From positions 4,106,540 to 4,170,539 of the forward strand of contig NC_135569.1 of NCBI RefSeq assembly GCF_964340395.1: DNA of 64,000 nucleotides. The letters are read 5' to 3'. Origin of the DNA: Glandiceps talaboti. Its lineage: Eukaryota > Hemichordata > Enteropneusta > Spengelidae. The translations under genes were made by a program, and so were the position numbers. Below the pieces are notes generated by a model that worked only from the letters and a program-made list of their open reading frames with translations, searched no databases and was not told the origin of the DNA. Shown here in pieces: positions 13,938 through 40,787 of the stretch; the stretch's first letter is position 1, and each line of letters starts with the position of its first letter.

Positions 13938-14022
13938 ACTACATCTTTATATGGAATGATGATGATGATGATGATAATGATGAAACTCCATCTTTATATG
14001 GAATGATGATGATGATGATGAC

Positions 14023-14060
<38 letters not shown>

Positions 14061-14112
14061 GGAGGAGGAGGAGGAGAAGGAGGAGGAGGAGGAGGAGGAG
14101 GAGAAGGAGAAT
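13896..14112. repeat. (GAT)n and (GAG)n microsatellite with duplicated spacer
   Basis: Runs of GATGAT interrupted twice by GAAACTACATCTTTATATGG-type spacers, then GAG/AAG repeats. Serine-, isoleucine- and leucine-rich minus-strand frames here are artefacts. Confidence 0.95.
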
Positions 14113-15005
14113 GCGTAGTGTATGGCCAAGTTGACTACATGGCAAAGTCAATAATTGCAAATCCGTAGAGAATGTCTCAATTTTATTAACAGGAATATAA
14201 GCCAGCTGTTTTGTGATTCTTACTTCTTTCAATAGATACTTCCTTCTTATTGTACTCTTTCTCCACACCAGGTTCAATTGTGTAAGACATCCTGTCTATT
14301 TCTAGTAACAATACACTCACTACTGATGACGTTTTTACAACCTACAATAACAGGATGGAATAAATCCAAAGGGATTTATGACAAGGCTGAGAAAAGTCTT
14401 CCACAACAACAACAACAACAACACTTCGATGCCATTTTGTATTAAAACATCCTACCAAACTGTAGTAATGATGTTCTCAATACGTATCTAATCATTTCAT
14501 CAGCAATATTTTCAAACAAGGGTTTTCAATATATGTAAACATATATTTGGTTTTAGTGATTTCAGTAAAATATACTGGATAAATAACCTATGCTCTGAGT
14601 GCGGAACTAATATCTGAAAAGTTAAAACATGCAAAATACCCTACCTTTGTTATAATCATATCTAGGCCACTGGAACTTCCGAAGATTTTTCAATTCATTA
14701 GATTTTCGAAATTGTAAGTTTGACCAACACACTGTTATACATGTTATGTGCACAAGCAAAGTGTAATGTATGGCTCACCTTTTAGTTTTCTCATTTGTAT
14801 TTCTTTACCAGCAATTCTTTCTACAATAGTATTTTACAGCTGATGGCCTCAAGCAACATGTAAAGTTTTCTGTCTATTTATCTGCCTGCTTGTCTGTTTA
14901 TCTTATTTTTAGATTTCTGTCTGACAAAAAACCTGATTCTACAGAGTGCTATTCAGGTTTAGGATTAGATGACAGGGCGATGATGAGCACTCACTATCAG
15001 TGTCA
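14113..15005. other. Intronic/flanking DNA: no gene seen
   Basis: Contains a (CAA)7 run at about 14401-14421 and otherwise unremarkable AT-rich sequence. Confidence 0.45.
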
Positions 15006-15007
15006 CA

Positions 15008-15082
15008 TCACTGTGGAATTGACAAGGCTTTATCTGTCACTTCATAGTCTATCCCAGTGTCCTCCACGTCCAGCAACTCGAG
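15008..15082 (-). other. Weak candidate alternative terminal exon of FoxJ2/3
   Basis: On the minus strand an acceptor-like CTCACACACAG at about 15083 is followed in phase 0 by LELLDVEDTGIDYEVTDKAL then SIPQ and TGA. Its acidic composition and GAG/GTG/GAC codons look more coding-like than the surroundings. It does not match known FoxJ2/3 sequence after the forkhead domain, and the polypyrimidine tract is poor. If used after exon 3 it would make a truncated factor. Confidence 0.15.
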
Positions 15083-15549
15083 CTGTGTGTGAGTAATCGT
15101 ACCCGACAGATTGAGTCATCACCACGAGTACCCCAGACCCAAATTTGCACTTGTCGTGTGAGTGAGACATGGCTGAGTGATACACAGCATACCCATCAAA
15201 TTTGTAGAACACTCATTCTGGGTTGGGTCAGTCACAGAAAATCTCATCTGCAGTGAGACTTCCCACTGCTAGTCCTTCAAGCTTTCACCATGAAGCCACA
15301 GGGAGCCAGTCAACTATCTACCTGTTGTGTACATGTGTATGTGCATTCATGTGTGAGCCTAGGTATTCTAAATACAGGTATTAGCTAGACAAATGGCTGA
15401 CTACATTTCACAAAGATATCCAAACAAACACTACCTCATTTAGCACAGCCTTGTCAAGGTCTCACCACATGAAGGCTACTGTTCAAACCAATATGGGTAG
15501 GCTTGAGACAGTCAGACCTGGACAAGTCTCTGGGCTAGCTGGGTAGGTT

Positions 15550-15890
15550 AAGTCTTTGTTTTGTAGGGAACAGTTGATCACAACTGTTCCCAACTCTAAA
15601 ATACTACTTGTTGTCTGGAAAAGTTGACATGAAAGAATATTTAGGGCATAACCCTGAACATCAGTGTTATGGCTTTGTTTTGTAAGGACAGTTGATCAAT
15701 TTACCTTAACACATGCTACTGTACCTGTTGTAGAACAAGTTCAGAAAAGTTGATATGATTTTGTTTTGCAGGGAACAGTTGGTCACAATGGGTATCAACT
15801 CTGATAAACACTACACGTTGTAACACAACCCTGGAAAAGTTGACGTAAAGCATTTTTAGGGTAGCACAATTGGTGATAGAGCTTTTTGGA
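15550..15890. repeat. Degenerate tandem repeat next to FoxJ2/3 exon 3
   Basis: Three diverged units of about 100-115 bases with TTTTGTTTTG-AGGGAACAGTTG-TCAC and GGAAAAGTTGACATGA. The 94-residue minus-strand frame (15716-16000) is made from this repeat and is not an exon. Confidence 0.65.
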
Positions 15891-16008
15891 AAACAATTTG
15901 CCTTTACTGGAGTCAGCTCTCGATTTCTTGAACAGCAACTACTACTGTAATGGGAAGAACATGTGACATTCCTGATCAACGAAGATGAGATAATGACCAT
16001 CTACTCAC

Positions 16009-32652
<16,644 letters not shown>

Positions 32653-32931
32653 ATAACTCCCTCCCGGGGTCACTTGTATCTATTCGCTAATATCGAATAA
32701 ATTACCCATTATCAGCAGAAAACTCTCCAAAAATAAAACCTCACATGACAAAATATTTTAATAAGCTATTTGTCATGATCTTAATTGTTATATATGCAAG
32801 ACATGTCGTGAATATTTCCCAATATGCATGTAAGCACTAAAGTAGTGCAGCGGACTCACAGGACTGATTACAGCTACTGAGCATCATACCCCCTGCGATG
32901 AGTTCCATGGCAGCAGTCACGCAGTGACATC

Positions 32932-32945
32932 ATTTTCCCGCGAAA
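32932..32945. promoter_or_regulatory. E2F-like palindromic site upstream of FoxJ2/3
   Basis: TTTTCCCGCGAAAT contains both TTTCCCGC and GCGAAA, the E2F consensus on each strand. It lies about 310 bases upstream of the preferred FoxJ2/3 start, a promoter-proximal position. A single motif match; function not shown. Confidence 0.35.
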
Positions 32946-33677
32946 TTATAATCGAAAAGTTCGCCACCACAGTTAATGTTTTTGAAAATTGCCATAATTT
33001 TCGTGGTATTACTATGATTAGTGTACGTTTAAAACAAAATTGCCGAATAAATCTAAAAGTCAGCAATTACGTATTTCTGTATGTATTTCGAATGCACGAA
33101 ATATTTAGACATTGAAACTACTGTTCTCTGAAAGCATCATAGCATTAATGATTTATTTTAAACACAGAATTAGAAGCACTGAGATGTGACAAGGTGCACG
33201 TGTCCAGATGAATGGTCCAGAAAATAATGCCATTAATTGCCTTCGGGTCATGGACATTGTACGCAAAACCTAGAATTCATGTAGCTATGCATAATATGAA
33301 CCCTAGTGATATTTTATTTAAAAAGAGAACTAAAATGTAACAAAAATTAAGGTGTCGAGCCGGGAGGACAGTGGTCCAGAAATAATGCTTGTTCAGGCAT
33401 GAATGTGCATGGAGTTGGCCTATGTCACTTGACCACGTCTTAATATTGATTGCGAAACAGGTGTTTGCGAAGAATTAATGTAAACTCGTTTTTGTGTATT
33501 TTTTTTCACCAACGGGTTTTGCGATCACTCGAGATTTATCTTTCATTCGAAATGTATTTTTTTAAAAATCATCCGAATGTTTAGACAAAAGAAAAAACAG
33601 TAATAAAAAAGTCTCGTTGCTAGTCTTGTACGTACGATACGTCTTACATCACGATCGTTGTTTTGCTTCGGTTTGTG

Positions 33678-33728
33678 AGATGAGATGAGATGAGATGAGA
33701 TAAGATGAGATGAGATGAGATGAGATGA
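33678..33728. repeat. (GAGAT)n pentanucleotide microsatellite
   Basis: About ten GAGAT/TGAGA units with one AAGAT variant, between the two divergent genes. Confidence 0.95.
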
Positions 33729-34914
33729 AAATTACAGACCGCGATGTCCATGATGTAAACAGAGATCTATATAGAAGGACTAGTTCGGGAAATGTTGCCT
33801 GACTGGGCATGTTGTCGTTTTGGCCCGAGGATATATATCTTCCTACTCGTACGTATCATAGCCCTGCTCTTTAAGGCATGTTATGAGGCTATACTAGTAT
33901 GTACACCTACATATCTATACACGTACACACCTTGAATGTTCAAATACGTTTCAGACGTGTATTCTCGAACAGAACACGATAATTATAAGCGGATGCAGAC
34001 CTCAGTGGTACGCGTCACCGGTCACCCAATCTGATTATATCATACTAGATGGCAGTTAGTGAACTTAACGCGATTTCTCAGTTTATTTACGTGTCCCTCT
34101 CTTTCCTACGTCGTATTTTTTTTCTTCATGGTCGAGCGCCTTGTTCTTTCTGGCAACAAATAAAACACGACAATAAACGTAAAGAAACGCCACTATTCTC
34201 AAATTTTAATGAGTTTGGATACCAACCACACACACAAATTCTAAGTCAAAGGAAACAGAAGCTTCCAAGATACATATTATATCATGTCCATGGGAGATTT
34301 TTATTTCAGGGTTCATAATCTTCGGATTTTTTTTTTAAGGGTAAACTTTTGTTTTATTTTATTAGTTATCAGTCCCCACTCGGCTTTCGTAGAATTCTCT
34401 TTCAAGTTGCTTTGCATGGAGGTGGTACTTTGCAAGATCTCTTCCGTTGTCGACTTGCAAGTTTCAATGACAGTATACAGTACTATAGTCGATGTAACGT
34501 CAGCTCACGATCAGTTAGCACTCAGACCACTAACGAATCATGATAGTAGCAAATTTGACTATTACTACGTAGACGTCGAACGGTTACGTACTTAGCTAGT
34601 AGCTCAGACATCGTCACGCGTCATCATCATATTTGCTCGACGTTCGCCGGCGTTCGATCGAGTGGTTGTGCTGAGTCATGGTCAGTTTCATTGGGTTGTT
34701 GATTGCAGTTGGATATTGACACAAACTATTCAATCTTACCAATAGAGGGCGTTTGTTTTTAAAATACTAGTATATCTCTCACACATCATGTGTACACATT
34801 TACTAGAGTCTGGTTCACAGGGGCGTGTAATATTTCATAGATTGCTGTTTTCCAGGTCTACAGACTAAATATAACAACCTTTTGATTAATATCTATTCCT
34901 ACATGTAAAGGGAA

Positions 34915-34980
34915 GATGTCATATACCCCCCCCCCCCTACGTACATACAACACGTAGGGGGGGGGGGGGGGTATGACATC
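34915..34980. repeat. Poly-C/poly-G inverted repeat (hairpin)
   Basis: Left arm GATGTCATATA, then 12 C, then TACGT. Loop of about ten bases. Right arm ACGTA, then 15 G, then TATGACATC. The arms pair almost perfectly, so either strand can form a hairpin with a G:C stem; the G run could also join a quadruplex. It lies about 1 kb upstream of EMC1. Confidence 0.95.
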
Positions 34981-35952
34981 GCTACCGATTTTATAAGAAT
35001 ATCGCCAATCCCTATAATAACGTCATTGTTCTGTATTAGGACCGTCATAGACAAGAATAAAACCATTTAGGAAAGGAATACGAGTTTACAAGCGACTGTG
35101 ATTGCTCCGGATCGGAGCGAGGCAATGACTATAGTTTTTTTTAGATAAAACGTAGCAAAAACGACTGTCGACAGTCTAGACATTTTCCTTAATAAAACTA
35201 AAAATGGAAACGAACAAAATATTAAAATATGGCACGTTTTAACCAAGGGACTGTTGCCTAGGAAAGCCTAGGGGATTCACACTTCAGTCCCTAATTAGTC
35301 TAGAATTCTAAACTGGTATAGTATTACGTTTAAAAAAACTTCAATACTAATACCCTATTAGGCTTTCGTACTTATGAAATACACAATGTAAAAGTAATGT
35401 AAGTGGAGTGATCAATTATTGAAAGTTTTATTTCTTCGCCCATCATTACTAGCTGCAATAGTTTTGTTTTATTTACACAAATTACAGTACTTTTATATTC
35501 CTATCTTATTTTATTTTGTGTGACTCAACATTGTTCGTTTTACTGTTTATTTTCTTACGTGGTTTGCAAAGAAAAACAAGGTTCTAGCGGAGGACCCAAA
35601 GCGACGTAGCGAAACCGCCATGGTACTGCATCTACCATGAGCTATAGAAACAGAAGTGCACGAGGAACGAGTGAAACAGTCCCAATCAATAAATGCTAAA
35701 TCCCGGGGCTGATTCTGAAGGAGTGAGAGTTGTCCGAACGAACGTAACTGATAATAACCAAGTTATTCTCAGCACACTTTTCGTCTTAAAGTCACAACTA
35801 CAAGTTTTTCATTTTAATTAGCTAATAAACACCATTATAAAGTTTCTTCCTGATTTTCTGTAGCTAATTTGTCAGCAAAAAATATAGCTTGCATTCATGT
35901 CGAATAATCTGTGGACGAATTTGTTTGTCACAAGGATTATCGATATTTTTTC

Positions 35953-35964
35953 AAAATGGCTGCC
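35953..35964 (+). promoter_or_regulatory. YY1-like motif over the EMC1 start codon
   Basis: AAAATGGCTGCC overlaps the EMC1 ATG and fits the AAnATGGC core of the YY1 consensus. The same arrangement occurs at the FoxJ2/3 start on the other strand. Part of the match is forced by the codons ATG GCT GCC, so it is weak alone. Confidence 0.35.
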
Positions 35965-36062
35965 ACCAGGTTATGGATCTTGCCGGCCTGTTTTCTTGTA
36001 ATTTTCTCTCAATTCTCTCCAACCCAAGCCTTATATGATGATCAAGTCGGTAAATTTGACTG
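35956..36062 (+). CDS. EMC1: EMC1 exon 1 (signal peptide)
   Basis: Residues 1-36: start [20 protein letters not shown], a hydrophobic signal peptide with likely cleavage after PTQA25, then [11 protein letters not shown], the conserved EMC1 N-terminal motif. The donor GTAGGT follows the first two bases of the W36 codon. Confidence 0.95.
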
Positions 36063-39000
36063 GTAGGTAACATATTAGCACAACCATGTGCATTTTAAAC
36101 ATTTTATTTCATCAAGCTATGCTGATCTGCTGTGAAACAACACCGCCATGCGTGACCTGTTTCATTTTATCGAATGGGCCGGTGGCCTCTCTCCAGCCTA
36201 TTTATGGCAGTCGCTGGCATTCTATCGTCGTCTCACTTTAAGAATCGTAAAGTGTATCACCTCCGTAAATATATCACCGTGCAGAGAAATTACAACGTTT
36301 CTACTCACAGTATTTAGATAAGTAGTCTATTGTCATATTTAGATCAATTTTAAAATTGAATGATTGATGAGCTCAGTACTAATATTAATATACGATAGAT
36401 GTGGTATTGATGTACAAATGCTTTCTACTAGACAAAGGCGCTATACATGCAAAAATAAAATACACGAGAAAATAAAAGACATTAGCATTGTTGTTTTAAA
36501 TATGCGATTTTCTCATATTTTCATTTTCAATTAGTTATCATTTTATGCATTGTATGCTCCGCTCCCGAGGGAGTTTAGGGCCATTGTGCTGGTGTGGTAT
36601 ATCATGGATCTATTATCTCAATATCACACTGTAGATGGTAACAGAGGTAATACTGTTATTGCCTGAAGCTCTCCATACAACATGCATTATGATACACTTA
36701 TAATTTCAAATTTCAAATAATGTATTTCACCCCTGAAAATGAAATGACTGTTTCATCGCAGTCATATCCTAAGATAAGCTATGTAGTACTACATCAAATA
36801 ATGATATATTATTAATACCCAATATTTTTCTGCCAAAAAATACAAGTGACCTGACCAACATTTTGTACAGTAAGCCTTGTCACTTGAAGTCAGAAAACAC
36901 ATATTGACAAAACCCATAGGTGATGAGTATTTTCTGCTGAATGATGAAAAATATTGAAGAATAATATAGTTATACCTCCTCAAGCATTATTTAGCTAAAT
37001 ATACGAAAACTAATTTCAATTTACAAAAGTTAATATACATGTGTAACTCATAATATGATCTGTAGTCTTAAAGGACAGCTGATTCTACTAGTATTTCATC
37101 TATCCTAACTTCCATTTATATAAACACATTTCTAAAACAATTTCTAGATCTTATTGAGAGCAAAATATAATTACATGAAAATGTTGAAAGCATTATGTGT
37201 GTGTTGTAACAAAAATGATCAGGAATTACGCCTGACAATACTGATGATATATCAGGGAAAATTTGGGATTCTCTTCCAAAAAAATGTTTTGATTTGTGAG
37301 TAGAAACTTTCATTTGATGTTATAAACCCTGTCCATGAACACCAGTGTGCCCTCTATGCCAATGTGACGTGCCACTGACGCACACAATTTCTAGTGATGC
37401 ACCAATATTTGGTGTTCCCCTATCTCTTACTATTTGGTGACTTACAAGAAATCCCAGTTTTTATCATTTTGACCCACAACAACAAAATTTGGCTATCACT
37501 AGAGGGCACACTGGTGTACATTATTCTCAAACAATATTCATATTACCCATTAATTATAATTTTATTTATTTCTGTATAGGAGAAGACAGTTTATTGGCAA
37601 ATCGAAGTTTGTGACCTTTGACCAGACCCCATCTGGTAGTGGTCGTAGAGTGCTAGTAGCAACTGAATCTAATGTATTGGCATCAGTTAATGCAAGGACT
37701 GGAGAAATTGTATGGAGACAGGTTCTGAATAGTGGAGATAGAGGGCATATTGATGCCTTGCTACACCAGGACAACTGTAAGTTATTTAATCGCAACTATT
37801 TGCCTTATTTATTTCTCCGTTTCCCATGGCCAAACCAACCCATAGACTAAACGATTTGTCACTGTATACACCCCATAAACTCTTGTTACAAACTGGTATT
37901 TATCTAATGGTTAACATGAGCAGCAAAAATGATGAATTTGCCATTGTATAAGCCAACCCTATGTTTATGTAACCTGACAAAAAACTTAAGGAAAACTCCT
38001 GTATGGCTAAATCAGGAAATATGGTACTGATAGTGTATTGATAACATATTGTGTCATATTGAATGACATGTTATAATATGCATGTCTTCAACACTGAAAC
38101 AAACTCTGACATGTTTATTTTAACACATACACACATATACATTGGGGATCAGACATTTCTCTTCATGTGAAAGTATTATTATGATATTGTCATTCAAAGA
38201 TTACTAAAGCTCAAGGATGGTAGAACACTTTTGAAGCATGGTAGAAACCTGCCAGGCATGGCAGCCTAGATGGCAAGGATGGTGTTAGCACCATGCTTTC
38301 TTTTAGTGAGAAGAACACAGCTTGGCAGAAACCTGCTAATCCTGACAGCCTGTGTGGCTCGGAGCCTAGGACATTGTTCGTGCTTTCTCTATAGTTGAAT
38401 GAACACTTCTTGTAGATGCAAAATTTACAGTTGATTACTTACATACATGTATTCCATAAGCTTAGCTTTGTACACTTGAATTTGATGAAATTAAATGATA
38501 TCATATTTACAAGATGAATGTGATGGATTATTTTCACAGATTTTATCACTCTTTCTGGATATGGTAGAATTCTGAGATCTTGGGATCCAGCCACTGGGTA
38601 TCTAATATGGGAAGAATTGACTGATACTACAGTTGAAGAGCAACCAAAGTATGTCATTGAATTGTTTCTGTACATGTATTATGGGTTGTTAGTATGGGTT
38701 GTAGTATGGGTTGTATTATGGGTTGTAGTATGGTTGTAGTATGGGTTGCATTATGGGTTGTATTATGGGTTGTATTATGGATTGCATTATGGGTTGTAGC
38801 ATGGGTGTTGCATTATGGGTTGTAGCATCGGTGTTGCATTATGGGTTGTATTATGGATTGCATTATGGGTTGTAGCATGGGTGTTGCATTATGGGTTGTA
38901 TATAGGTTGTAGTATGTGTTGTATTATGGGTTGTATTATGGGTTGTATTATGGATTGCATTATGGGTTGTAGCATGGGTGTTGCATTATGGGTTGTAGTA

Positions 39001-40665
39001 TGGGTTATATTATGGATTGTATTAAGGGTATATTATGGGTTGTAGTATGGGTTGTATACAAGGTTTGAGTTCTACCTACATGTATAGTAAGTGATGCTTA
39101 TGTATGCTTCAGTATGAAAGTAGAATACTACCTTTCAGTATGCAGCAACAGTTACCTCCCAGCAACAGTTACCTCCCAGCAACAGTTACCTCCCAGCAAC
39201 AGTTACCTCCCAGCAACAGTTACCGCCCAAAAGGTATATAGTGTGCAAATATTCTGTGTACACACTTGCACTGTGTACACATCATCATGGGGTTCCATTA
39301 ACAGTATATAATACAAGTAATATTTATATTCAAATACAGATATGCTACTGCAGCAGTTGCTGACAGAGATAAAATTGCAGTCTTAACATCAACTTCACTG
39401 TCATTACATTCTATAAAAGAAGGCGCTCTGTTATGGAGGAAGAAATTACCAAACAGGTAGTGTATCATTTGTATGTGTGTTACATGTGAATTCAAATCCA
39501 AATTCACAATTTTCATCAGAATGACAAATTCCATAGTTACAGTTTACCTCTAGGTGGCGGTATGATCACTCAACAGAAGCGAGGGACATTGAACTACATG
39601 TACGCTAGAGGTCAGCTGTAACTATGGAATTTGTCATTTCGATGAGGATACTGCCACCTAGAGGTCAGTTTAAATATGTCATTTCGAGGAGGATACCACC
39701 ACCTAGAGGTCAGCTGTAACTATGGAATTTGTCATTTTGATGAGGGTCATCAATCAGGAAAACATTGAGGTGTCATCATGCAGGTTGTTGAAATGGTCGT
39801 CAAAATGACATAAAAAATGAACCTATTTGAGAATCAAAAATGGCTGCCAAATATTGTGCTAACTCTATGGGAAAATGAGTGTGTTGAGGAGCCCTAAATT
39901 TCTTCTATTATTGCAAAAAGACCAAGAACAACCTTTCTTATGGTGAACTTTGGAGAGATTTGAAAGACTTTGATGTTCAAGGAAATTGGTCCCTGGGACA
40001 GACATTCTACCTTAAAAGTACATGTATACCAAAGCTTGACTGTACACTCGATAATTATTGATTTTTAGTAGATTATTTATATTAATGACAATTTAATTGC
40101 TGAAAAACACATCTCAATGCTCTTTTACATTTACAGTACTACAAATGTAGATACATGTACATGGATAAAAACATGACAATAACAATTACAACAATTTACA
40201 TGGCTAAAATGATAAATATTCCAAAGTTTATGAACCTAAAATGACAAAACAAATTGTACTGAAGTATATGATTTGTGTCTGTTTTCAGTGATTCTGTAAA
40301 CTATCAGTGGGTCCATGCTAATGATGAAATAGTGTATGCCATCGGTTTGGTGGACAACTCTCACTTCTCTGTTGTCAGTTATCATCTTGACAGTGATGGT
40401 GAGCAAATTTCACAGGTATGTAAATTAGGTAGTATGGTAAGCATCCCGTTGGTTGACAAGTAACACATGGATGTCACATGTTATTAACAGGAGAATAGAA
40501 TCACAAGTGTTAAATTTTTATAACGAATGCATTTTGTCATTGATTGAATGATTGATTGATTGATTGATTGATTGAATGAATGGTTGATTTAATGTTAGGT
40601 TGATTGAATGATTGGTTGATTGAATGATTGGTTGATTGATTGATTGAAGGAATGAATGAATGATT

Positions 40666-40711
<46 letters not shown>

Positions 40712-40728
40712 GGAATGAATGAATGATT

Positions 40729-40787
<59 letters not shown>

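Larger units (their letters stand above)
32653..35955. other. Intergenic region between FoxJ2/3 and EMC1 starts
   Basis: About 3.3 kb between divergent start codons, so it should hold both promoters and 5' UTRs. No coding exon was recognised. Visible items are the E2F-like site, a (GAGAT)n run at 33678-33727, the CpG-rich palindromic stretch CGACGTTCGCCGGCGTTCGA at about 34638, the poly-C/poly-G hairpin, and a CpG-containing segment at about 35585-35620. No TATA box could be assigned. Confidence 0.6.

Noticed and set aside
14890-15096. 68-residue plus-strand frame
   Set aside because: No ATG-supported context or family match. The opposite strand is a slightly better, still weak, exon candidate.
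15716-16000. 94-residue minus-strand frame directly after FoxJ2/3 exon 3
   Set aside because: It lies in a degenerate tandem repeat after a consensus GTGAGT donor, and its translation has no FoxJ2/3 similarity.
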